From Tunturiibacter empetritectus (lineage in GTDB: Bacteria > Acidobacteriota > Terriglobia > Terriglobales > Acidobacteriaceae), in contig NZ_JACCCU010000002.1 of the NCBI RefSeq assembly GCF_013410875.1, positions 434,001 through 498,000 on the forward strand: a stretch of DNA of 64,000 bases. The letters are read 5' to 3'. The translations under genes and the position numbers were made by a program. Positions 35,725-44,198 of the stretch are shown piece by piece (the first letter of the stretch is position 1; every line of letters starts with the position of its first letter). A model generated the notes under the pieces. That model searched no databases. It had not been told where the DNA came from and worked only from the letters and a program-made list of their open reading frames with translations.

Positions 35725-38163
35725 ATGAGATCTCTCCTTCAAGACGTACGCTACGCTCTCCGCCAACTCTTCAAGAGTCCCGGCTTCGCAGCCACCGCCA
35801 TCCTCTCCCTCGCCTGCGGAATCGCCGCAACCTCAGCCGTCTTCAGCGTGGTCTGGGGAGTCGTCATGAACCCCTACCCCTACGCCGCCCCCGACCGCAT
35901 GGTGCACTTCGCCCTCGGAGGCGCCACAGCCAACGGCTACAACGGCGTAGCGATCACAGCCACCCAGTGGCAACAACTCCGCAAAGTCCCAGCCATCGAG
36001 GACTCGGTCCTGATGAACTTCAAAAACATGACCATCACTGGAAGCGACCTGCCGGAAGACGTCCACAGCACCCTGATGACGTCCAATGGCTTTAACTTCT
36101 TCGGCGTGCCCACCCTGCTCGGCCGAGGAATTCTGCCATCGGACGCAAGCGACGACCGCGATCCGCAGCCAATCCTCGTGATCAGCTATAAATTCTGGCA
36201 GCGCCGCTTCAACGGCGACCCCACCCTCATTGGCAAAACCATTCAACTGGATCACCAGCCCTACAACGTAGTAGGTGTTGCCGCAAAGCGCTTTACCTGG
36301 GGCGACGCCGATGTCTATCTACCCATGAAGACAACTGCAGGCACCGACGCCTACCAGGTAGAGGCCCGCCTCAAGCCCGGAGTCAGCCACCACCTCGCCG
36401 AACAGCAACTCCAACCGCTCCTCACCCAGTTTGAAAAGGAAACCCCACGAAGCTTTCCTCCCAACCCTGGACCATTGACCGTCATCGGCCTCAACGATCA
36501 GTTCATGAAAGCGATCGGCCCCTCCCTCGCGCTCCTCTTCGGCGCCGTGCTCCTGCTCCTCGCCATCGGCTGCGGCAACGTCTCGATCCTTCTGCTCGCC
36601 CGAGGTGTGGCCCGCGAGCATGAGTTCGCCGTTCGCGCCGCCATCGGCGCATCGCGCGCACGCATCGTCCGTCAGCTCCTCACCGAAGCCCTCCTGCTCT
36701 CAGTCACCGGCGCCGCGCTGGGAGTGCTCCTCGCCTATAAGCTGCTCGCAGGCATCATCGCGCTCCTGCCCCAATACTCCTTCCCCCACGAGGCCGCCTT
36801 CGCCATCAACCTCCCCGTGCTTGCCTTCTCTGTCGTGGTCTCCCTGCTGACCGGGATCTTCTTCGGCCTCTGGCCTGCGCTGCGTCTCTCCCGCCCCGAT
36901 GTTCGCGAGGCCATGCAGACCGGCACCCGCAAGGTCGCCGGCACAGTCAGCGGCCGGGCTCTCCACAACGCCCTCATCGCCGGCCAGATCGCACTCACGC
37001 TCCTGCTCCTCTCCGCCGCCGGCGCAGCCGTCCAAAGCTTTCTCAAGCTCGCCCACACTCCTCTCGGATACGACCCGCACAACACCATGTCGATCGGTCT
37101 GCCCATTCGCGAGTCCGCCTACTCCACCCTCCCCGCTCGCATCGCCTACGTCGAACTCCTCCGCAACAAAATCGCCGAGATCCCCGGCGTTCGCATGGTA
37201 GCCATCTCCGCCAATGCCACGCCGCCAAACAACGGCCTCAACTCGCCGATCGAACTCCTGGGCCAACCCTCCTCCCAGGACCGGAAAGCGCGGATCAACT
37301 TCGTCAGCGAGGGATACTTTCCGCTGCTCAAAATCTCCCTGCTCCAGGGCCGCCTCTGGACCGAATCCGAGAACCATAACGCAAACCCCGTCGCGGTCAT
37401 CAACCAGACCTTCGCCCACAAATACTTCCCCAACGGCGATGCCATCGGCCACTCCCTCACGATAGGGGCTCTCAAAAACGCGCCTCCAGAGGTCACCCCT
37501 CAACCAAGTGCAACGGGCTGGATCCAGATCATCGGGGTCACCGAAGACAAGCTCGATGATGGCCTGCGTAATCCAGTCGCCCCCGAGGCCTTCATCCCAT
37601 ACACCCTCGCCATGTGGGGCTACACCCAGTTCCTGGTCCACACCGACGGCCCACCCACCGCCATGATCCACACCATCGGCCAGCAGGTCGCCTCCGTCGA
37701 TCACGACCAACAGATAGGCCAGTCGGTCCTGGACCTCGAACACTGGATCAGCACCCAACCCGAGTACGCCCAGGGCCAGCTCCTCTCCTGGCTCTTCGCC
37801 GGATTCGCCATCCTCGCTCTCCTTCTCGCCGCCGTCGGCCTCTACAGCGTCGTCTCCTACACCGTCTCGCAGCGCACCAACGAGTTCGGCATCCGCATGG
37901 CCCTCGGTGCCCCGCGCGGCAGCGTACTCGAGTTAGTCGTCCGTTCCGCCATCACAAGCGTCGGCGCCGGCGTTGCGATAGGAATCCTGCTCACCATCCT
38001 GCTGCAAAAAGGTCTGGCTCACTGGGCTGCGGCAACCAACCAGACGCTGACTCCTCTGCTCTTCGCCGTCGCCATCCTCGCATCCGTAGTCCTCATCGCC
38101 AGCGGCATCCCAGCCCGCCGCGCCACTCAAGTAGAACCAATGGAAGCCCTCCGTTACGAATAA
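35725..38163 (+). CDS. acidobacterial duplicated orphan permease (ADOP, FtsX/MacB-like)
   Basis: An 812-residue ABC-type permease with two FtsX cores and two MacB-type periplasmic domains. The N-terminus RSLLQDVRYALRQLFKSPGF is the ADOP signature, then AATAILSLACGIAATSAVFS; later LLFGAVLLLLAIGCGNVSIL, EFAVRAAIGASRARIVRQLL and the second core VGLYSVVSYTVSQRTNEFGI, RMALGAPRGSVLELVV. No ATPase gene is adjacent, hence orphan. AGGAG precedes ATG 35725. The family is expanded in Acidobacteriota; export or mechanotransmission is assumed. Confidence 0.93.
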   Translation: MRSLLQDVRYALRQLFKSPGFAATAILSLACGIAATSAVFSVVWGVVMNPYPYAAPDRMVHFALGGATANGYNGVAITATQWQQLRKVPAIEDSVLMNFKNMTITGSDLPEDVHSTLMTSNGFNFFGVPTLLGRGILPSDASDDRDPQPILVISYKFWQRRFNGDPTLIGKTIQLDHQPYNVVGVAAKRFTWGDADVYLPMKTTAGTDAYQVEARLKPGVSHHLAEQQLQPLLTQFEKETPRSFPPNPGPLTVIGLNDQFMKAIGPSLALLFGAVLLLLAIGCGNVSILLLARGVAREHEFAVRAAIGASRARIVRQLLTEALLLSVTGAALGVLLAYKLLAGIIALLPQYSFPHEAAFAINLPVLAFSVVVSLLTGIFFGLWPALRLSRPDVREAMQTGTRKVAGTVSGRALHNALIAGQIALTLLLLSAAGAAVQSFLKLAHTPLGYDPHNTMSIGLPIRESAYSTLPARIAYVELLRNKIAEIPGVRMVAISANATPPNNGLNSPIELLGQPSSQDRKARINFVSEGYFPLLKISLLQGRLWTESENHNANPVAVINQTFAHKYFPNGDAIGHSLTIGALKNAPPEVTPQPSATGWIQIIGVTEDKLDDGLRNPVAPEAFIPYTLAMWGYTQFLVHTDGPPTAMIHTIGQQVASVDHDQQIGQSVLDLEHWISTQPEYAQGQLLSWLFAGFAILALLLAAVGLYSVVSYTVSQRTNEFGIRMALGAPRGSVLELVVRSAITSVGAGVAIGILLTILLQKGLAHWAAATNQTLTPLLFAVAILASVVLIASGIPARRATQVEPMEALRYE

Positions 38164-38497
38164 CCCTCCGACTGCCGTGTCGCCGTTGCTTCGCATTCGC
38201 ATTGTCGTTCCCCCGTTACCCAAAATTGTCGTTCCCTGCTACCCAAAAAAGGATCGTCATTCTGAGCGAAGTTGCTCACGGCTTTTTGTGAGCAACGCAG
38301 TCGAAGAATCCCCGTATTTGTCTTTGCCTTTTCTTGTCATTCCGCGCCCTGAGCTTGTCGAAGGGAAAGAACCCCGCATTTCGCTATTGCCGGTGCATTT
38401 GCATGGTTGCTGTTCCGCCATCGGCTGTTGAGCACCCACGATCTCAACCCTTTGATGGATGGGAGATTCCAAATCAGACGAGTAGCATAGCTCCCTG
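38164..38497. other. repeat-filled gap
   Basis: A 334-bp gap after the ADOP gene that holds two family B repeats (38256-38330, with a GTTGCTCACGG...GTGAGCAAC hairpin, and 38334-38395) and no gene. The remainder, 38396-38497, should contain the APC permease promoter, but no clear box was recognised. Confidence 0.75.
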
Positions 38498-39823
38498 ATG
38501 GAACAGCGTCGGCAGATGGGACTGGCCGCAACCCTCTCCGTGGTTACTGGAGAGTCGATTGCGCTCGGCATCTTTCTCACTCCCGCCGCAATGGCAAGAT
38601 CGCTGGGCTCGCCTCTCCTGCTGGCGGCCGTATGGTGCGGCATGGGCCTCATCACCTTATGCGGAGCGCTCTGCTACTCCGAGCTGGCCATCAACTACCC
38701 CCTCACTGGCGGCGAATACGTCTACCTGCGCCAGGGTTACGGCACCCGCCTCGCATTCCTCTACGGCTGGATGTCCGCCGCCGTCATGGACCCAGGCCTC
38801 GCCGCCGCGCTCGCCGTAGGCGCAGCCCCCTATGTCCTCTCCCTCTTCGGACTCCCGCCGCGCACGCAAATCGTCATCCCCGCGCTAATCCTCAGCGGCC
38901 TCGCTCTACTCAACTACATCGGCACTCGCCTCAGCCGCCGCGTCATGACCACCGCCAACCTCTTGAAGATCGCCGTTCTCGTATGCCTCGTGCTTTGGGT
39001 ATGGATCTCCGGGCACGCGACCGCCACAAACCTCTTACCCCTCACCACACGCCGCCCCGGCTCCGAACCTCTCTTCGCCGCCATCGCCGGAGCCACCATC
39101 AGCGCCTTCTTCAGCTTCGGCGGATGGTGGGAGGCAGGCAAGATCGCCGGCGAAGTACGCAACCCACGCCGCAACATGCCCCTGGCCTTCACCGGAGGCG
39201 TGGTCCTAGTCACCGCTGTCTATCTCCTGGTCAGCGCCTCGTTCCTCATGGTCGTCCCGCTCGAAAAGATCGTCTCCAACACAGCCTTCATAGCCCAGTT
39301 CGGCGAAGCGCTCTTCGGCACCATCGGAGGCAAAGTCCTCTCCGCCTGCGTCCTGCTCTCCGTCCTCGGAGGACTCATGGCCCTTACCATGGCAGCCCCG
39401 CGCGTCTACTACGCCATGGCAAAAGACGGCGCCTTCTTCGCCCCCTTCGGCAAGCTCCATCCTCGCTTCGGCACTCCCGCCAGCGGTATCCTCCTGCAAA
39501 CCGGCCTCGCCCTCTTTGTCCTAAGCTTCGGAGCCTTCAACCGCATCCTCTCCTTCATCATCTTCTCCGCGCTCTGCTTTCTCGCCCTCTCCGTCACCAC
39601 CCTCTTCCGCATGCCTCAGCCCGTTCGCCAATGGTGGTTCCCCACCGCACCCATCGTCTTCCTCCTCGGCTGTGCCGTCATCGACCTGATGATCCTCCTG
39701 CACGATCCCATCCCCGCGCTTATCGGTTTAGTCATCGTCCTCTGCGGCGAACCCGTCCGCCGTCTCTTCTTCTCCAAGGCAGACGTCAACGCCAATCCAC
39801 TTCCGCACCAGATCACATCCTGA
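38498..39823 (+). CDS. APC-superfamily amino acid permease
   Basis: A 441-residue transporter with about 12 membrane segments. The unwound first helix reads GESIALGIFLTPAAMARSLG; LTGGEYVYLRQGYG and FFSFGGWWEAGKIAGEVRNP follow, all standard for the APC family. It probably takes up or exchanges amino acids by proton or ligand exchange. The start is ATG 38498 with no evident ribosome site; ATG 38516 (MGLAATLS) is equally plausible. It ends 12 bp before an AhpD-like gene and may be co-transcribed with it. Confidence 0.9.
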   Translation: MEQRRQMGLAATLSVVTGESIALGIFLTPAAMARSLGSPLLLAAVWCGMGLITLCGALCYSELAINYPLTGGEYVYLRQGYGTRLAFLYGWMSAAVMDPGLAAALAVGAAPYVLSLFGLPPRTQIVIPALILSGLALLNYIGTRLSRRVMTTANLLKIAVLVCLVLWVWISGHATATNLLPLTTRRPGSEPLFAAIAGATISAFFSFGGWWEAGKIAGEVRNPRRNMPLAFTGGVVLVTAVYLLVSASFLMVVPLEKIVSNTAFIAQFGEALFGTIGGKVLSACVLLSVLGGLMALTMAAPRVYYAMAKDGAFFAPFGKLHPRFGTPASGILLQTGLALFVLSFGAFNRILSFIIFSALCFLALSVTTLFRMPQPVRQWWFPTAPIVFLLGCAVIDLMILLHDPIPALIGLVIVLCGEPVRRLFFSKADVNANPLPHQITS

Positions 39824-39835
39824 AAGGAACGACCC

Positions 39836-40405
39836 ATGGCACACATCCAACTCCCCGAAGGTCTTCCCGGCATACGCGGCGCAATGGCCTTCCGTCCCGC
39901 CACCGCAAGGCCGCTCAACGACCTCGTAGAAGTCCTCCTCCACGGCCCCAACTCCCTCACCCCAGGCGAGCGCGAACTCATCGCAACCTACGTCTCCTCC
40001 GAAAACGACTGCTACTACTGTCAAACCATTCACGGAGCCATAGCCGCAGCCAGCCTCAACGGTGACGAAGCCCTCGTCAAACAGGTCAAGCACGACTTCC
40101 ACAACGCTGCCATCTCCGAAAAACTAAAGGCTCTCCTCGTCATCGCCGGCAAGGTACAGCGCGGCGGCAAGCACGTCACCACCGAAGACGTAGCCGCCGC
40201 CCGCGCCCAGGGCGCAACCGACATCGAGATCCACGACACCGTCCTCATCGCCGCCGCGTTCTGCATGTTCAACCGCTACGTCGACGGACTCGCCACCACA
40301 CAGCCCCGCGACGAAGCCATGTACCGCGAACGCGGCAAGTGGATCGCACGCGACGGATACGTCAACGTCAGCAAGGAATATCTACCAGCCGAAGCCGCAC
40401 ACTAG
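39836..40405 (+). CDS. carboxymuconolactone decarboxylase / AhpD-like protein (copy 1)
   Basis: A 189-residue peroxidase-related AhpD-like protein. The active site SSENDCYYCQTIHG (CxxC-x3-H with upstream Glu) is complete; the rest includes LTPGERELIATYV and HDTVLIAAAFCMFNRYVDGL. It likely forms a thiol-dependent peroxide or nitrosating-species defence. AAGGA precedes the ATG. The next gene is a paralogue (over 60 % identical by eye), so this is a tandem duplication. Confidence 0.9.
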   Translation: MAHIQLPEGLPGIRGAMAFRPATARPLNDLVEVLLHGPNSLTPGERELIATYVSSENDCYYCQTIHGAIAAASLNGDEALVKQVKHDFHNAAISEKLKALLVIAGKVQRGGKHVTTEDVAAARAQGATDIEIHDTVLIAAAFCMFNRYVDGLATTQPRDEAMYRERGKWIARDGYVNVSKEYLPAEAAH

Positions 40406-40431
40406 TTGGTTTAGAGTCGTCGCTTTTTTGT

Positions 40432-40488
40432 TTGTCATTCCCGAAGGGAATCTGCTTTTGCAGTTCACCATCAGGCAAATCGCCATAA
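40432..40488. repeat. dispersed repeat family C, copy 1
   Basis: TTTGTCATTCCCGAAGGGAA TCTGCTTTTGCAGTTC then CAGGCAAATCGCCATAA. Near-identical to 43994-44053, and related to 48500-48536. It contains TTCCCGAAGGGAA, a perfect palindrome core. Confidence 0.85.
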
Positions 40489-40498
40489 GGAGATCCTC

Positions 40499-41047
40499 AT
40501 GCCCCACATCAAACTACCCGAAGGCTTCCCCGGCATCAGCAGCGGATTCGTCTACCGCCCCGAAACCGCCAAGCCCATGCGCGAACTCGCCCACGTCCTC
40601 CTCCACGAGCCCAGCACGCTCACCCCCGGAGAGCGCGAACTCATCGCCACCTATGTCTCCAGTCAGAACGACTGCTACTTCTGCCAGACCAGCCACGCCT
40701 CAGCAGCCGCCGCGCACCTCGGCAACGATTGGGGTCTAACCGAACAGGTAAGACAAAACTACGAACAGGCCCCCGTCTCAGACAAACTAAAAGCCCTCCT
40801 CACCATCGCAGGCAAGGTTCAACAAGGCGGCAAGCACGTCACCTCAGAAGACATCGCAGCCGCCCGCGAACAAGGCGCAACCGACCTCGAGATCCATGAC
40901 ACGGTCCTGATCGCCGCCGCCTTCTGCATGTTCAACCGCTACGTCGACGGCCTCGCCACCTGGCAACCCGAAGACCCAGCGATGTACGCCAAGATGGGCC
41001 AACACCTGGCCACCGAAGGCTACCTGGCCCCCTCCATAAAAGCCTAA
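40499..41047 (+). CDS. carboxymuconolactone decarboxylase / AhpD-like protein (copy 2)
   Basis: A 182-residue paralogue of the preceding gene, with the same active-site arrangement SSQNDCYFCQTSHASA and the same C-terminal block HDTVLIAAAFCMFNRYVDGL. AGGAG lies just upstream of ATG 40499. A family C repeat separates the two copies, so the duplication did not remain a tight operon. Redundant or slightly different substrate range is likely. Confidence 0.9.
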   Translation: MPHIKLPEGFPGISSGFVYRPETAKPMRELAHVLLHEPSTLTPGERELIATYVSSQNDCYFCQTSHASAAAAHLGNDWGLTEQVRQNYEQAPVSDKLKALLTIAGKVQQGGKHVTSEDIAAAREQGATDLEIHDTVLIAAAFCMFNRYVDGLATWQPEDPAMYAKMGQHLATEGYLAPSIKA

Positions 41048-41214
41048 ACGTAGCCACCACGCAAGGCCCATGAGTGGCTGCTTATAGCCGAGTCAATCCC
41101 TTTGGTTTCAGATCTGGAGACTTGCTCTTCACAGCTGCGCGATGGTCCGCCTTCGGTCGGGCGTGGGATAGCAACGCTAAATCGGCTTGTCGCTACCAAC
41201 CGAAGTGGGCGCGC

Positions 41215-41875
41215 CTAACCATTCTCGCGATCGACTGGGGCATCCAGGCAATATTGAAACTTCTCAACGAACTGAGCCACATGCAGGCCATCCGCTAGAG
41301 CGTGATGCACATGGATCGATACGGGCATTGTGCAGCGGCCACCCGCCTCAGTAATTTGCCGAATGTGATGCGGGACGCGGAGTCTTCGTGCGCGAAGTCG
41401 CGAGCATGCGAAATGGAGGTGAAGTCGAACCGGGAAGCACCGAATAACGGATCAGGTTGGTCTCCGGATAGCGCTCGATGTCATCTCTCTGCCGCACCCG
41501 GTCGAGTTCGATAGCCGCCTCCCGCACGAACTCATCGATTCGCGGCCGGAACTGATAGTGTCCTAGGCCGATGGTGCCATTCTCGCGTCCCACAGCACTT
41601 CCGCCATTGATCTGTTCATAGCTCCAGACGGTGTCGCCAACAATACGCGTCTTGAAGTTCTCAACTTGGTGCGCAGCGACAAGTGAGCGATGCAGCAGTG
41701 ACAAAAAGACTGACAGTTGATGCTTCTTGGCGTAATAGTAGGTCTCTGTGCAGTCAACGCGGAGGCAGACGCCGTGATAGGGCTCGGTAAAACTCTTGAA
41801 GAAATGAAAGCTCGCGCGTCGCTCCCAAGTCTCCGGGTCAATCTTCTGTCTGCTCCCAATCACAATCTCTTGCAT
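41215..41875 (-). pseudogene. chloramphenicol acetyltransferase-like pseudogene (two frameshifts)
   Basis: From ATG 41875 the frame reads a CatA-like N-terminus: WERRASFHFFKSFTEPYHGV, LSVFLSLLHRSLVAAHQVEN and FKTRIVGDTVWSYEQINGG, up to IRYSVLP. After that the frame breaks near 41437: restoring one lost base recovers the expected PWFDFTSISHA. A second one-base loss near 41358 is needed to read on to ITEAGGRCTMPVSIHVHHAL ADG, which contains the active-site HHxxxDG, and FVEKFQ before a TAG at 41215. Each break looks like a single deleted base. The gene cannot make intact enzyme unless the breaks are sequencing errors. Confidence 0.75.
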
Positions 41876-41993
41876 GCTCCAATGCTAAATCGAAGCAGCC
41901 TCCTCTATCGCTTTTGATGCGAACGGCGTTTATCAGGACTGATGTGGGTTACTTGTGAAATATTGGTGACCGCTCGGTTCAGGGAGACCTACT

Positions 41994-42956
41994 ATGCGTC
42001 AAATCAGGAAACTATCATTCTTGCTCATCATCTCACCTTGGATTACCGCGTATTCGATGGCTCAAACGGATTCGTCACCACACTCAGTCCAAATGGTAGT
42101 GGTCGAACCGGGCGTTCAGCTCGAAGTTCTGGATTGGGGCGGGTCCGGAAGACCTCTCATCTTTCTGGCTGGGAACGGCGATACAGCGCATCGTTTCGAT
42201 GGCTTCGCTCCACAATTCAAAAAGCGGCACCACGTTTTCGCCGTCACGCGGAGAGGATTTGGCGCCTCCAGCAGTCCCGCACCGGCCAATGGGAATTATT
42301 CAGCGGACCGCCTTGGCGATGATGTGCTTGCGGTGGGGAAGGCGCTCCGCATCGACCGTCCTGTGCTGGTGGGGCATTCCATGGCCGGAGAGGAGTTGAG
42401 TTCGATCGGGAGCCGCTTTCCAAACAAGGTTTCCGGGTTGATCTATCTGGATGCTGCGACTGACTTTGCTCTCGATGATCCTGAGCATCCACTTCTGACA
42501 AACGAGATGAATGACATGAAGAAGCGCATTGACAAGATCGAAGCAGGTGGGGTGGATGAAAAGAAAGAGCTATTGAAACTGGAGATTGCTGCAGCACGCT
42601 TCGAGACCGTCCTACATCATGACAACGCGGAGATAGCAAATATGCCGCCCCTGCCGCCTCGTTCGCCAATCGGTGCGGCGCTCAACTTCGGCACGCAAAA
42701 GTACACAAGCATTTCAGTTCCCGCTCTCGCTATCTATGCATGTCCGCACAACTGGGACCGCCTACCTGATGGCGACAGGAAGGCCGCCTTGATCAAGGAC
42801 GATAAAGCGCGCTGCACGCGCTGGGCCGATAATTTCCGCAGGGGCGTGCCCAACGCCCATATCGTTATGATCCCGAACGCAGACCACTATGTGTATTTGA
42901 GCAACGAAGCTCAGGTGGTCGCAGAGATGAATGCGTTTCTTGACAACCTTCATTGA
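41994..42956 (+). CDS. secreted alpha/beta hydrolase
   Basis: A 320-residue protein with a signal peptide (KLSFLLIISPWITAYSMA). The alpha/beta-hydrolase fold is shown by PLIFLAGNGDTAHRFDGFAP (oxyanion region), VFAVTRRGFGAS, the nucleophile elbow VGHSMAGEE and the C-terminal His in IPNADHYVYL. GGGAGA six bases before the ATG supports the start. It has less C-rich codon use than its neighbours, as does the cat pseudogene beside it, which suggests a transferred segment from 41.1 to 43.0 kb. Substrate unknown. Confidence 0.88.
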   Translation: MRQIRKLSFLLIISPWITAYSMAQTDSSPHSVQMVVVEPGVQLEVLDWGGSGRPLIFLAGNGDTAHRFDGFAPQFKKRHHVFAVTRRGFGASSSPAPANGNYSADRLGDDVLAVGKALRIDRPVLVGHSMAGEELSSIGSRFPNKVSGLIYLDAATDFALDDPEHPLLTNEMNDMKKRIDKIEAGGVDEKKELLKLEIAAARFETVLHHDNAEIANMPPLPPRSPIGAALNFGTQKYTSISVPALAIYACPHNWDRLPDGDRKAALIKDDKARCTRWADNFRRGVPNAHIVMIPNADHYVYLSNEAQVVAEMNAFLDNLH

Positions 42957-43124
42957 ACGAAGTTCGAGAACCGACACCATCAAAGATGGTCGACATCCTC
43001 CTCGGGCCCTTAGAAATTCGGCTCTCAACTCCCTAGAAGTCGGCTTGTCGTCATCTATGTTATTTATCCGGAAAACGGGCATCTCGCGGCCCCCCGCATT
43101 CTGCTACCAACCGCTACCAACCCC

Positions 43125-43154
43125 TTGCACTACCCCAAACCCCCGGTGTATCGT
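43125..43154 (+). promoter_or_regulatory. promoter-like boxes before candidate RNA
   Basis: TTGCAC (43125-43130) and TATCGT (43149-43154) are 18 bp apart, a moderate sigma-70-type match. 42957-43124 otherwise shows no gene or repeat. Confidence 0.35.
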
Positions 43155-43156
43155 CT

Positions 43157-43320
43157 TACCAGCATGTCGAGCCGCTTCCAGTTCGCTTTTTTTACCTGCT
43201 CCTATTGGCGCCATCCAGCGGCCAGTGGAGTCCTCGCATGCATCTCTGAAAAGACCTAAAAACTTCAGAGTCTTCGACCTTCCCGAGCCGCAACCCACAC
43301 CAGGTTGCGGCTCTTTCGTT
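43157..43320 (+). ncRNA. candidate structured RNA or aroK leader
   Basis: No protein frame with a ribosome site is present, yet the stretch folds well by eye. A bulged stem GCATG(T)CGA (43162-43170) pairs with TCGCATGC (43234-43241); GCCGCT (43171-43176) pairs with AGCGGC (43217-43222); CTCTGAA (43244-43250) pairs with TTCAGAG (43264-43270). An 11-bp terminator stem (43285-43295 with 43303-43313) and CTTTCGTTTT end it. Promoter-like boxes lie just upstream. It could be a free small RNA of about 165 nt or an attenuator leader for aroK, 37 bp downstream. No known family was recognised. Confidence 0.45.
43285..43320 (+). terminator. rho-independent terminator upstream of aroK
   Basis: GAGCCGCAACC/GGTTGCGGCTC perfect 11-bp stem with 7-nt loop and a T-rich tail. 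No coding gene ends just before it. Confidence 0.8.
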
Positions 43321-43356
43321 TTCCGCAACGTTTTACAGGCACACTAAGGAGAGGCA

Positions 43357-43977
43357 ATGACGTCCACCGAACCCGATACGCAAACCAAGCCCGAGCCCGA
43401 GACCCAAATCAAGACCCCAACCGAGATCATGACCCAAGCCCTAGCCCACCTCAAACGCCTCGTCCTCACCGGCTTCATGGGAGCAGGCAAATCCACCATC
43501 GGCCGCCTCCTCGCCGCCCGCATCGGCTGGAACTTCCTCGACCTCGACGCCCACCTCGAGTCCCGCACCAACGCCACCATCCCTCAGCTCTTCGAGCAGC
43601 AAGGTGAAGCCCGCTTCCGCCGCCTCGAATCCACAGCCCTCGCCTCCGCCCTTGGTTACAGCAACATCGTCCTCGCCCTCGGCGGAGGAACCCCCGAAGA
43701 CCTCACCAACCGCCTCCTCCTCGAACAAACCCCCGCCACCTTCACCATCTTCCTCGACGCCCCCTTCCCCACCCTCTTCGACCGCTGCATGCTACAGGAC
43801 CTCGGTCGTCCCAACGCCCGCCCCGTCCTCGAAGACCCCGCCGCCGCCCAGATCCGCTTCGAGCGCCGCCACCCCCTCTACCGCCGCATGGCCGCACTCA
43901 CCATAGCCACCGCCGACCAGACTCCCGCCCAGACCGTCGAAGCCCTCCTCCTCGCCCTGACTCAAAGCAGGAGTTAG
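43357..43977 (+). CDS. aroK: shikimate kinase
   Basis: A 206-residue enzyme that phosphorylates shikimate with ATP in chorismate synthesis. It has Walker A GFMGAGKST (39-47), the shikimate-binding DLDAHLE from residue 62, FRRLE (87-91), ALGGGTP and the lid Arg region QDLGRPNARPVL. A ~30-residue Thr/Pro/Glu-rich head precedes the domain, which is longer than usual. ATG 43357 has AAGGAGAG upstream, so the head is likely real. A terminator-ended leader or RNA precedes it. Confidence 0.93.
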   Translation: MTSTEPDTQTKPEPETQIKTPTEIMTQALAHLKRLVLTGFMGAGKSTIGRLLAARIGWNFLDLDAHLESRTNATIPQLFEQQGEARFRRLESTALASALGYSNIVLALGGGTPEDLTNRLLLEQTPATFTIFLDAPFPTLFDRCMLQDLGRPNARPVLEDPAAAQIRFERRHPLYRRMAALTIATADQTPAQTVEALLLALTQSRS

Positions 43978-43993
43978 AGCCGTCCTCCCTTTG

Positions 43994-44053
43994 TTGTCAT
44001 TCCCGAAGGGAATCTGCATTTGCAGTTTCTACACTAGTAGGCAAATTGCCATA
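43994..44053. repeat. dispersed repeat family C, copy 2
   Basis: TTGTCATTCCCGAAGGGAA TCTGCATTTGCAGTTTC ... GGCAAATTGCCATAG. Pairs with copy 1 between the AhpD-like genes. It separates aroK from the transporter gene. Confidence 0.85.
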
Positions 44054-44198
44054 GACATCAACAAAGAGCCGCCATTTCGATCGAAGGCAGCGCACTCTGC
44101 TCAACCAAACCCCGGACTCAAACTCCGCACTCCCGCACCTAAGCAGTGAAAGCGCACAATATCTGCATCTCAACGTCAGCACCCACAGGAGAACCCGG

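Noticed and set aside
41074-41298. A 74-codon plus-strand frame after the second AhpD-like gene
   Set aside because: It runs over the antisense of the cat pseudogene's end and has no ribosome site or domain.
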